Source: Oceanobacillus_B kapialis (GTDB lineage: Bacteria > Bacillota > Bacilli > Bacillales > Amphibacillaceae). From it: a stretch of DNA of 29,359 nucleotides. How positions within the stretch are numbered: the first letter of the stretch is position 1; every line of letters starts with the position of its first letter. The stretch is from NCBI RefSeq assembly GCF_042685265.1, contig NZ_JBHUMX010000011.1, one strand, 5' to 3'. The notes below the pieces were generated by a model. That model made no database searches. It was given only the letters and a program-made list of their open reading frames with translations, and had not been told where the DNA came from. The translations under genes were made by a program, and so were the position numbers. Positions 7,871-15,636 of the stretch are shown piece after piece.

Positions 7871-8509
7871 TCAAGCCCTCGCTTTTCTTTTGTATACATA
7901 ATAGTACATACTTAACGGCCACCACAATGCACAGAAGATGGGGTAAATTGCCCATATTGTTTGTGGTGTTGTAATATAATTCACAGTGATAAAAAAAAAA
8001 CTGATTAGAACACTTCCATTAATAGAGAAGGCAAAATAACTTCTCTTACGAACATGATAGACAGCTAGGGGCCACCATAGGAGCGCAAATGCAGGGTAGA
8101 TAAACCATGGATGCTGCGTTCCCAGAAAAGCATTTAGGCAAATGTAGTATAAAATAATAGACAGACTTCCAGCCAACGCCACTCCAATTGTTTTCGCTCG
8201 TGTTTCTAACAACACAAGTATTGGCCACCATAGAATCGGGTATAGCCCAAAGAGAAACCATGGGTATTCTGGTGTTTCGATGTAGTTGAGCACAATCAAA
8301 AAGGCAATAATAAGTAAGCTACAAAAGATGCTAAATTGCTTATGCTTTCCCCTTTCTTTACAGTATATACTAACCGGCCAAATTAATAGCCCAAAAGCAG
8401 GATAGATAAACCATAGATGTTCAGAGCTTGTAATGAGATTAACAACGAGTAAGAAAACAATGGTCAGGGAACTTCCTAATAGCGCAAAAATGAATTCATA
8501 CTTCTTCAC
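7871..8509 (-). CDS. Membrane protein of four tandem 51-residue 2TM repeats
   Basis: This 212-residue integral membrane protein consists of four tandem units with exact spacing: Asn at 24, 75, 126 and 177; Trp at 33, 84, 135 and 186; Trp-Pro at 44, 95, 146 and 197. Each unit is a helix, a short Asn...Trp...Pro loop and a second helix ending WWPLxxY, giving about eight membrane passes. The unit resembles the 2TM domain found in some sensor proteins (N-x-I-T-x-P then W-x-x-Y-P), by my reading. The ATG overlaps the stop of the HAAS protein, which holds one more copy of the same unit with identical spacing. It is the third gene of a PadR-controlled operon. Function is unknown; a membrane sensor or stress-response partner of PadR/HAAS is plausible. 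Confidence 0.8.
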   Translation of the reverse strand: MKKYEFIFALLGSSLTIVFLLVVNLITSSEHLWFIYPAFGLLIWPVSIYCKERGKHKQFSIFCSLLIIAFLIVLNYIETPEYPWFLFGLYPILWWPILVLLETRAKTIGVALAGSLSIILYYICLNAFLGTQHPWFIYPAFALLWWPLAVYHVRKRSYFAFSINGSVLISFFFITVNYITTPQTIWAIYPIFCALWWPLSMYYYVYKRKARA

Positions 8510-8928
8510 TTAGTCTCCTCCTTTTTACGCAACCAATGGAAGTACATGGTTAAAGGCCACCATGCAAGGACAAATGCTGGATAGACAAACCATATAACCT
8601 TAGGCGTATAATAGAAATTTATAAATACAAACAACGCTGTTATTAAAGAAAAGCCCCAAATAGAGTATCCAAGGTTTAATTTTGTCATATCCTTCTTTGC
8701 TATTTGATTATCTGGCGGATTAACTGCAAGTTCCCTTTTTAATTCTTCAATATCGCCAAAATCAACGATTGCTTTATTAATAGCATCTTCTTCTGCTTTG
8801 CCTTGATCCATTAAGTCCCATACTTTTTCTTCTAAATTTTGTACCACCTCATCCATCACAGCTTCTTTCCGGTCACTTTCAGGTATATCCCGAAACAGTT
8901 CATTTACGTAATCCCTTATTTTCTTCAC
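8506..8928 (-). CDS. HAAS-domain protein with one 2TM repeat unit
   Basis: This 140-residue protein has a soluble alpha-helical N-terminus (residues 1-65; DYVNELFRDIPESDR, then a helix ending DFGDIEELKREL). It matches the HAAS (HTH-associated alpha-helical signalling) domain that often accompanies PadR regulators. After a short linker follows one membrane unit (about 88-130) with Asn 104, Trp 113, Pro 117, Trp 124 and Pro 125, the same spacing as each repeat in the next gene. It starts at a GTG that shares its G with the PadR stop codon, with GGAGGG six bases upstream inside padR. Known HAAS proteins are thought to signal with the PadR partner; the ligand or stress is unknown. Confidence 0.85.
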   Translation of the reverse strand: MKKIRDYVNELFRDIPESDRKEAVMDEVVQNLEEKVWDLMDQGKAEEDAINKAIVDFGDIEELKRELAVNPPDNQIAKKDMTKLNLGYSIWGFSLITALFVFINFYYTPKVIWFVYPAFVLAWWPLTMYFHWLRKKEETK

Positions 8929-9266
8929 TACAAACCCTCCATAAATAAATCAATTATTTCCTTCGTTTCTTGCCACTCTACAAAGACTTCCTTTAAATAT
9001 GCTTTTCCAAGTGTGGTGATTTTATAGTACTTTCTCTTTCCTCCCTTGGAAAAATCGCCATAATACGATTCAATTAACTCCTTCTTTTCTAATCGCTGAA
9101 ACACAGCATATAATGTAGCCTCTTTAACCTGAAATCGATTATTGGTACGTGCACTTATTTCCTTTGATATTTCATAACCATACATATCTTTTTCTGAGAT
9201 TAGTCGTAAAATGATCGAATCAATATGACCACGTATAATATCACTTCTTATCATAGGACAGTCCAT
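8928..9266 (-). CDS. PadR-family transcriptional regulator
   Basis: This 112-residue winged-helix repressor contains the PadR core: ILRLISEKDMYGYEISKEIS (helices 1-2), the recognition region ATLYAVFQRLEKKELIESYY, and the wing with KRKYYKITTLGKAYL. The C-terminal dimerisation helix is short, as in the small PadR subfamily. The start is uncertain: the first ATG has AGGAGG only two bases away, while the next ATG (9254) has 14 bases. It is the first gene of an operon with the HAAS and membrane-repeat proteins. An inverted repeat lies across its own promoter (9290-9317), so autoregulation is very likely, with the membrane proteins as co-regulated partners. Confidence 0.92.
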   Translation of the reverse strand: MDCPMIRSDIIRGHIDSIILRLISEKDMYGYEISKEISARTNNRFQVKEATLYAVFQRLEKKELIESYYGDFSKGGKRKYYKITTLGKAYLKEVFVEWQETKEIIDLFMEGL

Positions 9267-9289
9267 TACCTCCTAACTATTCTATCTCA

Positions 9290-9317
9290 TAGAGTAATAA
9301 TACGTTAAATTACTCTA
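9290..9317. promoter_or_regulatory. Probable PadR operator
   Basis: TAGAGTAAT (9290-9298) and ATTACTCTA (9309-9317) form a perfect 9-base inverted repeat with a 10-base spacer. It covers the -10 and much of the spacer of the padR promoter. PadR repressors typically bind such spaced palindromes at their own promoters, so repression by blocking polymerase is the likely mechanism. Confidence 0.8.
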
Positions 9318-9325
9318 CCTGTCAA
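9297..9325 (-). promoter_or_regulatory. Sigma-A promoter of the PadR operon
   Basis: On the minus strand the -35 is a perfect TTGACA (9320-9325). It is followed by a 17-base spacer and a -10 of TATTAT (9297-9302), five of six consensus bases. Confidence 0.9.
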
Positions 9326-9574
9326 AGTACTTTTTTAAAGTTTACGTACACTTAATATTTAACCACCATAAAACGAAAAAAACACCCAGACCTTTTCGTT
9401 AAGGCTGGAGTGGTTTTGTGAGTTAGTTTGAGGTGATTCCTGATGAAAAAGTGATGAGGAAGCTCTAGATTAGGACAAAAACGCAAGTGTACGTTTTTTC
9501 TTATACTTAGGACTTTAATATTTTCACTACGCCGCCTTCTCTCTTAGCTAGAATTTTATACTTTTCTAAAGCGC
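9326..9574 (-). other. Gap with a second terminator-like hairpin
   Basis: A stem at 9383-9394 with 9401-9412 (CCAG-CCTT against AAGG-CTGG, one bulge on each side, six-base loop) reads on the minus strand into a run of T. It would insulate padR from read-through of the PTS operon. A smaller stem, AAAAACG/CGTTTTT, lies at 9477-9499. No gene is visible. The short tail FEVIPDEKVMRKL followed by TAG at about 9430-9470 is too short to interpret. Confidence 0.5.
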
Positions 9575-9615
9575 AAAAAACACTGCCTCACCCTAAAATA
9601 AGGAAAGGCAGTGTT
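9575..9615 (-). terminator. Terminator of the ascorbate-type PTS operon
   Basis: AACACTGCCT (9579-9588) pairs with AGGCAGTGTT (9606-9615). On the minus strand the stem runs directly into TTTTTT. It begins five bases after the EIIC stop codon. Confidence 0.92.
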
Positions 9616-9620
9616 GGTAT

Positions 9621-10988
9621 TTAGGCTACATTTGTATCGTTGCTGTCTTTTCTGGTTCTGGATTTGAAACCAAGGATGAAAGGTATTGCCAGCAAGATGA
9701 TAATCAATGCAATAAATAGGAAGTTGGATTCAATAAGGTTAACCAGATTACCTAGGACAATTCCAACAAGACCGAAGTCCGCGTCCCCAAAGGTTGTTCC
9801 TTGGAACCCAAGTGTACCTAGTACTGGTAGCAATAAAGCAGGAAGGAAGCTAATCAATACACCATTAGCCATTGACCCAAGGATAGCGCCTCTTCGCCCT
9901 CCTGTTGCATTACCGATTACCCCAGCTGCTGCACCTGTGAAGAAGTGAGGGACCAATCCAGGAACGATAACCTTCAATCCTAGTAAAGGCAAGAGGAGCA
10001 TACTCACTAAACCAGCGATAAAACTCATCAAGAAACCAATGATAACCGCGTTCGCAGCGAAAGGAAAAATCGCTGGTGCGTCAAGCGCTGGTTTCGCATT
10101 TGGCACAACTTTATCTGCAATTCCTTTAAACGCTGGCACGATTTCACCAAGAAGCATACGTACCCCAGCTAAAATGATGTAAACACCAGCTGCAAAGGTT
10201 AAACCTTGCATAAAGGCGAAGACAAGGAAGTTTTGACCTCCACTCAATTCACCTTCCACAAAAGCCGGACCAGCCGCAGCTGCAACGACGAAGAATAAGA
10301 TGACCATCGTTAAGGATACCGAAACGGATGTGTCACGAAGGAAGCCAAGTGATTTCGGAACTTTGATTTCCTCCGTAGATTTAGATCCCTTTCCAACGCT
10401 TTTTCCAACAAGTCCAGCTACCACATACCCGATGGAACCAAAGTGACCAATGGCAAAATCATCAGAACCCGTAACTTTTCGTGTGAAAGGTTGAACCATC
10501 GCCGGAGAAAGAACCATTAATCCTCCTAGAATGATAGAACCGAAGATAATCATGGTAGCTCCAGAGAAGCCTCCAGTTGTTAAAATAACAGAAATCAAAC
10601 ATGCCATGAACATCGTATGGTGCCCAGTCAAAAAGATATATTTAAAAGGACCGAATCGTGCAAGTATAATATTAACAACCATACCGAATAACATGATCAT
10701 TGCCGTTTCTGTACCGAAGCTTTCCTGTGCCAGTGCTACAATCGCTTCGTTGTTCGGGATAACACCCTCCACAGCAAATGCTTCATCAAACATGCTGCTG
10801 AATTGCCCCAAGGACTGTGTAAGCACATCCGCACCGGCCCCGAGAATAACGAAGCCCATGACGGTTTTTAATGTACCGGATACAACATCCCCGGAGTTTT
10901 TACGTTGCATAAGGAGCCCGACTAGAGCGAATAAACCAACAAGAATGGCAGGTGTACCTAGAATATCGTTCATTATTAAATCTACCAT
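9621..10988 (-). CDS. ulaA: PTS ascorbate-type EIIC permease (UlaA family)
   Basis: This 455-residue polytopic membrane protein moves its sugar substrate across the membrane while EIIB phosphorylates it. The opening (NDILGTPAILVGLFALVGLL) and the segments GFVILGAGADVLTQSL and YIFLTGHHTMFMACLISVIL are typical of the UlaA/SgaT EIIC family, whose characterised members take up L-ascorbate. Length and hydrophobic pattern (about 11 helices) are full. It has AGAAGGGAG upstream of ATG and follows the EIIB gene by 22 bases. No ascorbate catabolic genes (ulaD-F, ulaG) are visible in the window, so L-ascorbate is a family-based guess and another polyol-like acid is possible. Confidence 0.88.
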   Translation of the reverse strand: MVDLIMNDILGTPAILVGLFALVGLLMQRKNSGDVVSGTLKTVMGFVILGAGADVLTQSLGQFSSMFDEAFAVEGVIPNNEAIVALAQESFGTETAMIMLFGMVVNIILARFGPFKYIFLTGHHTMFMACLISVILTTGGFSGATMIIFGSIILGGLMVLSPAMVQPFTRKVTGSDDFAIGHFGSIGYVVAGLVGKSVGKGSKSTEEIKVPKSLGFLRDTSVSVSLTMVILFFVVAAAAGPAFVEGELSGGQNFLVFAFMQGLTFAAGVYIILAGVRMLLGEIVPAFKGIADKVVPNAKPALDAPAIFPFAANAVIIGFLMSFIAGLVSMLLLPLLGLKVIVPGLVPHFFTGAAAGVIGNATGGRRGAILGSMANGVLISFLPALLLPVLGTLGFQGTTFGDADFGLVGIVLGNLVNLIESNFLFIALIIILLAIPFILGFKSRTRKDSNDTNVA

Positions 10989-11010
10989 GTATAACGCTCC
11001 CTTCTAAAAC

Positions 11011-11277
11011 TTAGATATTTTGTTCGAGTGCTTCACGAAGCTCATTTTTATCCATTAAGTTTTTTAGTTTCACAACGTTTTTGGATCCATCTTCCAAGCT
11101 GCCTACAATATCCTCTGAACCTAAGAAAAGATCAGCCTGTTCTGTTTTAGCTGTGGTTAAATCTGTGTGGGAAACCTCTGCCTCTTTGCCCATATCCTTC
11201 AATGCTGCTTTCACGTTCATTTCGACGATCATGCTGCTTCCTAATCCATTTCCGCATACTACTAATACTTTTTTCAT
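11011..11277 (-). CDS. ulaB: PTS ascorbate-type EIIB component (UlaB family)
   Basis: This 88-residue cytoplasmic phosphocarrier has the phosphorylated cysteine in the P-loop KVLVVCGNGLGSSM (Cys 8). It accepts phosphate from an EIIA domain and passes it to the substrate bound in EIIC. Length is normal for a stand-alone EIIB of the lactose/ascorbate type. AAGGAGG precedes the ATG. It lies 23 bases after the PRD regulator and 22 before EIIC. No separate EIIA gene is present, so the EIIA domain at the end of the regulator, or one encoded elsewhere, must feed it. Confidence 0.9.
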   Translation of the reverse strand: MKKVLVVCGNGLGSSMIVEMNVKAALKDMGKEAEVSHTDLTTAKTEQADLFLGSEDIVGSLEDGSKNVVKLKNLMDKNELREALEQNI

Positions 11278-11300
11278 AATAAATTCCTCCTTAGATGTGG

Positions 11301-13412
11301 TTACACTTCTATTTTTTGATTAATTAATTCGATAACCTCTTTACGATCATTGGCTGCAATCAGCTGGTCGATGTTCGCATCAGTTGATAACAGCTCTGTT
11401 AGCTGAGCCAATGCCGTTAAATGGGTTTGATTGTCGATCGCCGCAAGTACGATGATGAGCTGTGCTCGGTGTTTTTCTTGCTCTGAGAAATAAACCGGCT
11501 CTTTCAATCGCAGGAAGCTCATCCCTAGCCGCTCCACACCAGCTTCCGTTCGTGCATGTGGAATCGCGATTCGAGGAGCGATCACAATGTATGGTCCAAG
11601 CTCCTTTACATTGTCAATCATGGCCTGAACATACGCAGGGCGAATCGATTGTTGGTCGATCAGAGGCTGTGCCGTCACACGGATGGCTTCCTCCCAATCT
11701 GATACAGAGTCTTGTAATTGTATAGTTTCTTCTGTTAGTAATTCATTGAGCATAGGCTTCTTTTGCTCCTTTGTTTGCGGGTTATTTTGCTCCAAAAGGG
11801 ATGTCAGCTCTTTTTTCAATTCAGCTTTTTGATGAATGGTCGCATAGCGTTCAATCACATCCATAACGTGATCCGCAGCATCTCTTTTGGGTGGTGCAGC
11901 TTCAAACAGCTCGTTCATGCGCTGAATGACACGCTCTTTTTCCATATTTGTTAAAATAGCAGGCACATGGATGACAGGGATGTCTTTTGGCTTCACATAG
12001 TTGGTCGAAAAGATAACGTCTGCCTCATGATGCCCCTTCTGAAATTCTCTCATCGACAAGGTTGTCGTCACATTCAGTCCTGCAATCAGGTTCTCCAGCT
12101 GGGTACGTAGCATGTTGGAAGTGCCGATCCCATTTTCACAGACGATGATGGCGTTAAGCTTCGTTTCCACTTGCTTCTTCTCTTTCGTCAACCAACCGCC
12201 AAAGTGCAAGGTGATATAGGCGACTTCCTCATCCGGAATCGGCTTGCCAACGTAAATTTCCAGGTGTCTCATAACCCGTTTTGTTAAATGGAAAATGTCA
12301 GGGTATGTTTCCTGAATGGTGTTAGCCAGGTCATTGGCAATTTTCACCCCATATTTCAATCGGTAAAAGGTCGGTTTAATATGAGAGATCAGATTTTCTT
12401 CAAGCCCAGGCTTATCATCAAACACAACACAGGCATATACTTGAAAATCCGTAATCATCTCCTGCACAACTTCCTTTAGCCCTGATAGCTCCTGTGCAGA
12501 GTACCGGCTAAAATCATCATGCTGGACTTTGGAACCTAATAGATTCATTGTAATAAAACTAACTTCATCCTCAGGGAAGGTGATGCCCCATGCGTTTCCT
12601 AGCTTGTTGGTAATAATGGATGCCGCTTGATACGCTTTTGTTTGCTTGAGCACCTGCTTTTCTGCTGGCTGGATGAAAATATAGTTCTGTAACTCAATTC
12701 GCTTCATAATCATTAAGATTTGTAAGGAAAGTACTTCCACCATTTCGTCTGTCAGCGTCAATCCTAGTTCGGTTTCCGCTTCAAAAAGAAGTGCTTTAAC
12801 AGATCGACGCTGATCCGTTTCCTGTGACCAGGTATCAGCTTCAGGCTGAATCATTTTATGAACCTGGTTTCTAACATTCTTCCAGTCTGGTTGTGAGAAT
12901 ATGGTTGCCAGAATGTTAGAAAGGACCGTTCGCTTCGCATCCTCAGAACCCCTTAATCGATAGCCGGCCCCTTTTTGGTATAAAAGCTGCAGGCCATCCT
13001 CCTGGAATTCCTGCTTCATTTTTTTCAGCGCTTTGGAAATGGTGCCTCGACTCAGTTTTGTCAGTTCCATAAAGCTTTGCATGGATGCATCTTGTTCTTC
13101 TAATAAAATCTTCGCTTTAATGAGTACTTCGCGTTCTTCCTTCGATAATTGATACTGCCACTCATCGAAGCTTTCCTCTTTCTCCACCCATAGCTTTAAT
13201 TTAGAAGAGGATGGTAAAAATAAACCCTTTCCATGTTTGCTTTCGACAGGCTCTAGGTTTTGCGTCTCCAGCCAGTGGTTAATCTGGTCTAAATCGTAAT
13301 AAATGGTACGCTGCGACACATTCATCTTGGCAACGAGTTCATTTATTGCAATAGGCTTATTCGATTGTTGAATGATGGATAATAAGTGTGCACGTCTTTT
13401 ATCCAGTACCAT
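11301..13412 (-). CDS. BglG-family PRD transcriptional regulator with EIIB-like and EIIA domains
   Basis: This protein of about 703 residues is laid out like LicR/ManR/MtlR activators: an N-terminal HTH (RRAHLLSIIQ, then VSQRTIYYDLDQIN), a second HTH-like region, two PRD modules, an EIIB-like domain with a potential phosphocysteine (IIVCENGIGTSNM), and a C-terminal EIIA of the fructose/mannitol type with the active His in IAIPHART. Such proteins activate their PTS operon according to the phosphorylation state of PRD, EIIB and EIIA residues, linking it to substrate supply and HPr. The frame is open 34 codons further to 13514, but that extension is GC-rich, unlike the family, and lacks a ribosome site. 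The ATG at 13412 has GGGGGA five bases upstream. It is the first gene of the operon with EIIB and EIIC, and its EIIA may also serve transport. Confidence 0.88.
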   Translation of the reverse strand: MVLDKRRAHLLSIIQQSNKPIAINELVAKMNVSQRTIYYDLDQINHWLETQNLEPVESKHGKGLFLPSSSKLKLWVEKEESFDEWQYQLSKEEREVLIKAKILLEEQDASMQSFMELTKLSRGTISKALKKMKQEFQEDGLQLLYQKGAGYRLRGSEDAKRTVLSNILATIFSQPDWKNVRNQVHKMIQPEADTWSQETDQRRSVKALLFEAETELGLTLTDEMVEVLSLQILMIMKRIELQNYIFIQPAEKQVLKQTKAYQAASIITNKLGNAWGITFPEDEVSFITMNLLGSKVQHDDFSRYSAQELSGLKEVVQEMITDFQVYACVVFDDKPGLEENLISHIKPTFYRLKYGVKIANDLANTIQETYPDIFHLTKRVMRHLEIYVGKPIPDEEVAYITLHFGGWLTKEKKQVETKLNAIIVCENGIGTSNMLRTQLENLIAGLNVTTTLSMREFQKGHHEADVIFSTNYVKPKDIPVIHVPAILTNMEKERVIQRMNELFEAAPPKRDAADHVMDVIERYATIHQKAELKKELTSLLEQNNPQTKEQKKPMLNELLTEETIQLQDSVSDWEEAIRVTAQPLIDQQSIRPAYVQAMIDNVKELGPYIVIAPRIAIPHARTEAGVERLGMSFLRLKEPVYFSEQEKHRAQLIIVLAAIDNQTHLTALAQLTELLSTDANIDQLIAANDRKEVIELINQKIEV

Positions 13413-13543
13413 GGGGATCCCCCTTGCTTTGAGTATCATGGTGATTCTCGGCGGGTGACGTCTAGCTACAGCGGCGCTTCCGCTTTTGCGATCTATATTT
13501 GCAATTTTATACATTAGCTAATGATGATGATCATCTTAGGTTT

Positions 13544-13572
13544 ATTATACAACGCTTATCAGGCGATTGTAA
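13544..13572 (-). promoter_or_regulatory. Promoter of the PTS operon
   Basis: On the minus strand a perfect TATAAT (13544-13549) lies 17 bases after TTACAA (13567-13572, a weak -35). The poor -35 fits a promoter needing an activator such as the PRD protein encoded directly downstream. The leader to the ATG is about 125 bases. Confidence 0.65.
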
Positions 13573-13650
13573 GGGATTTCAGTGTGCATTGTTTGTATGG
13601 GGTGAATTTGCAATATTGAACAGTTGGATGGGAGGGGAGGAGAATTCCAC

Positions 13651-13806
13651 TTGAAAAATCTAGGAACGGATAATCAACCATTTGGAAAATAAGAAGAAGT
13701 TGGCCCTAGAGGCGGGAAAGTTAACAATCCACGTGTAGTAAAAATTGGAGCCGGAGATAGGCCTCTACCAACACAGGAGAAAGGAGATGAATGGAAAAAA
13801 CAGTAA
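13651..13806 (+). pseudogene. YjzC-like small protein, interrupted by in-frame TAA
   Basis: A TTG start follows a strong GGGAGGGGAGGAG ribosome site. The frame reads MKNLGTDNQPFGK, then TAA at 13690-13692, then continues in the same frame with EEVGPRGGKVNNPR, VVKIGAGDRPLPTQ and EKGDEWKKQ to a second TAA at 13804. The joined reading is 51 codons. The segments VGPRGGKV and GDRxxPTQxKGxxW look like a conserved small soluble family of Bacillaceae (YjzC type, from memory). A Tyr or Gln codon changed to TAA would explain the break. It could be decayed, or the sequence could carry an error. A weak hairpin at 13822-13860 may be its terminator. Confidence 0.6.
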
Positions 13807-13927
13807 TGGAAATCTATTAAAAACCACCTAAAACGCTCTAGCAATACGTATTAGATGGTTCCATTTTATAAGCATTAAATCTATTATGTTACCTCTGTTA
13901 ACTGTAAATAAAGTTTAAGATTGATAT

Positions 13928-14329
13928 TTATTTCTCATAGGCTTTAAACCAATGATATGGCTGAATTTCACCTAACGTTTTATATGTAACTTCTCCATCT
14001 GAATTGGTTACAGCAGCTTTTACATCACTTCCCCAGTAATAAAGTCGCTCTTAGCATACCCCACACGGCGTTAATATCATAAATGCAGCATTTTCATCTT
14101 CTCTTACTACACAAATTGTATGGGTAACCTTTGTATTACGTTTATGCGCCTCTAGAATTGCACCCGTTTCAATACACAATTCTGTTGAAGCATTGATAAC
14201 ATCTGGGGCAACGCTGGTTAGGATTTTCCCCTCCTCCGTATACATAGCTGCGGCACCTCCCCATCCAGAGGGATATCTTTCTTTAATTAGTTCAATTGCT
14301 GCGTGGTAGAGTTCTTGTTCTATGTTCAT
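13928..14329 (-). pseudogene. Cytidine deaminase-family protein with a nonsense codon
   Basis: The first 92 codons encode a cytidine deaminase-like fold: the Cys-x-Glu motif in STELCIETGAILEA (zinc Cys and catalytic Glu) and the zinc Cys pair in PCGVC. Straight after PCGVC comes TAA at 14051-14053. The same frame then continues with ERLYYWGSDVKAAV, a middle part, and IQPYHWFKAYEK to a TAA at 13928. The joined length of 133 codons is normal for this family, in which the motif is PCGVCQERL. One C-to-T change in a CAA codon therefore explains the stop. All zinc ligands precede the stop, but the C-terminal helices that complete fold and oligomer are lost. It has AAAGGAG before ATG and follows the RhuM gene by 32 bases. 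Confidence 0.88.
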
Positions 14330-14361
14330 GTTGGTCTCCTTTCTATTAATAATAGATATTC

Positions 14362-15357
14362 TTATTTCTTTAGGTTATTATTCTCAATAAAGCGCTCAAA
14401 ATCTTCATCTGCATGGGTGTTAACTCGTTTTTGATTGTACTTTTCGTATTCCTCAATTGCTAATTTGTCAGCCACTGACTTAGAAATTTTTCCTGCGTTT
14501 TCGAGAATTTCACGATCGTTAAATTGAAGAAATGCATTTAGTTTGTCCGTCCAATTCTTCATATGCATGGGTTGTTGCCTTTCCGCTTGGTCTTCCGCAT
14601 AGTCTAAGTACATGGTGACAATTCGATTAAGCGACTTCAATTCCTTTTCTGACAAATAATTTTTAGCCACCGTAACATCCTTTCTCCGTACTTTATCGCC
14701 TGCCCATGCAGTTAGGCCCATGTTTTTCTTCTCTGCCTTTGCCCTGTCTGCTATAAGTTCTGCTGCAGTTTGGCCGTGGATTGCAAAATGCAATTTATTT
14801 TGCACCGTCGCAAAAAATTCTTGTGTTATTTCTGCGTTAGGATTGTAGTCTACGGACGTCGCATAAATATCTGTGATCTTTTGATAGAACCTTTTCTCAG
14901 AAGCACGAATGTCACGGATACGCTCCAGCAACTCATCGAAATAATCCTGTCCAAAGGTACGCATTTCCTTCAATCGATCATCATTCATTGTAAAACCTTT
15001 TACAAGATATTCATTCAGGCGCTCAGTTGCCCACTTCCGAAACTGTGTCCCACGATGGGAGCGTACTCGGTATCCGATCGCGATAATCATTTCGAGGTTG
15101 TAAAATGAAACCTCACGTTCAATCTTTCTCTTTCCTTCAGTTTGAACTATTCGGTTTTTCCGAATAGTTGCCGACTCCTGCAATTCACCCTCAGTATAAA
15201 TATTCTTTATATGCTCATTAACTGTATTTACGCCCTTTTGATACAATTCCGCAATTGCCTTTTGCGTCATCCAAACTGTTTCATTTTCCAGTCTGACATC
15301 TATCTTGGTATTACCATCCTCAGTTTGATAAATTAATATGTCTGTATCATTTTGCAC
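14362..15357 (-). CDS. RhuM-family protein
   Basis: This protein of about 331 residues matches the RhuM family, named for a gene of Salmonella pathogenicity island 3 and common as an accessory gene in many bacteria. Recognisable parts are IDVRLENETVWMTQKAIAEL near the N-terminus, SFYNLEMIIAIGYRVRSHRG, QFRKWATERLNEYLVKGF and LHFAIHGQTAAELI. The biochemical role is unknown; the N-terminal part has the look of a DNA-binding module, and relatives often sit near defence or mobile genes. The start is uncertain. I prefer the GTG at 15357, ten bases after AAAGGGAG, because family members begin near the IYQTEDG segment. An ATG at 15390 is in frame but has no ribosome site. The deaminase pseudogene lies 32 bases downstream and is probably co-transcribed. 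Confidence 0.83.
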   Translation of the reverse strand: MQNDTDILIYQTEDGNTKIDVRLENETVWMTQKAIAELYQKGVNTVNEHIKNIYTEGELQESATIRKNRIVQTEGKRKIEREVSFYNLEMIIAIGYRVRSHRGTQFRKWATERLNEYLVKGFTMNDDRLKEMRTFGQDYFDELLERIRDIRASEKRFYQKITDIYATSVDYNPNAEITQEFFATVQNKLHFAIHGQTAAELIADRAKAEKKNMGLTAWAGDKVRRKDVTVAKNYLSEKELKSLNRIVTMYLDYAEDQAERQQPMHMKNWTDKLNAFLQFNDREILENAGKISKSVADKLAIEEYEKYNQKRVNTHADEDFERFIENNNLKK

Positions 15358-15387
15358 CGCTGTCACACTCCCTTTTTTATGGAATTT

Positions 15388-15516
15388 CATTACTGGCTGT
15401 CTATTAATTATGATTATTACCATTATAGCATTTAAACTTAATTTTCCTTCATAAAAGAGAACGTCCATTCTTATATTTTTTTAAAAAAGCATTGCCCATG
15501 GTTCCAGCCAGTAATG
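15388..15516. repeat. Perfect 12-base inverted repeat around the rhuM promoter
   Basis: CATTACTGGCTG (15388-15399) is the exact reverse complement of CAGCCAGTAATG (15505-15516), with 105 bases between. The spacer holds the rhuM promoter and no gene. It may be two regulator sites or the ends of a decayed miniature element. Confidence 0.5.
15422..15430 (-). promoter_or_regulatory. Extended -10 promoter for rhuM
   Basis: The minus strand reads TGCTATAAT, a perfect -10 with the TGn extension. No good -35 lies 16-18 bases upstream. The transcript would start near 15415. Confidence 0.55.
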
Positions 15517-15636
15517 GTGAAGCTATTTCCTAAAGCCCAACTTAAGTGGCAACGAGAATATCTATGTTAACCTATTAAAATAAAGGGTATATACCTAGAA
15601 TAATAGCTAGAAAAAATACATAAGGAAGTGAACAAC

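Noticed and set aside
9640..9948. Open frames antisense to ulaA, here and at 10531-11007
   Set aside because: They are shadows of the strongly supported EIIC gene, with no ribosome sites and no recognisable domains.
13413..13514. N-terminal extension of the PRD regulator to the first start at 13514
   Set aside because: The extension is GC-rich and arginine-rich, has no ribosome site and precedes the normal family start. It is more likely leader sequence.
13555..13570. Possible catabolite-responsive (cre) site in the PTS promoter (TGATAAGCG on the minus strand)
   Set aside because: It has one base too many between TG and the CG centre and a poor right half, so it does not fit the cre consensus.
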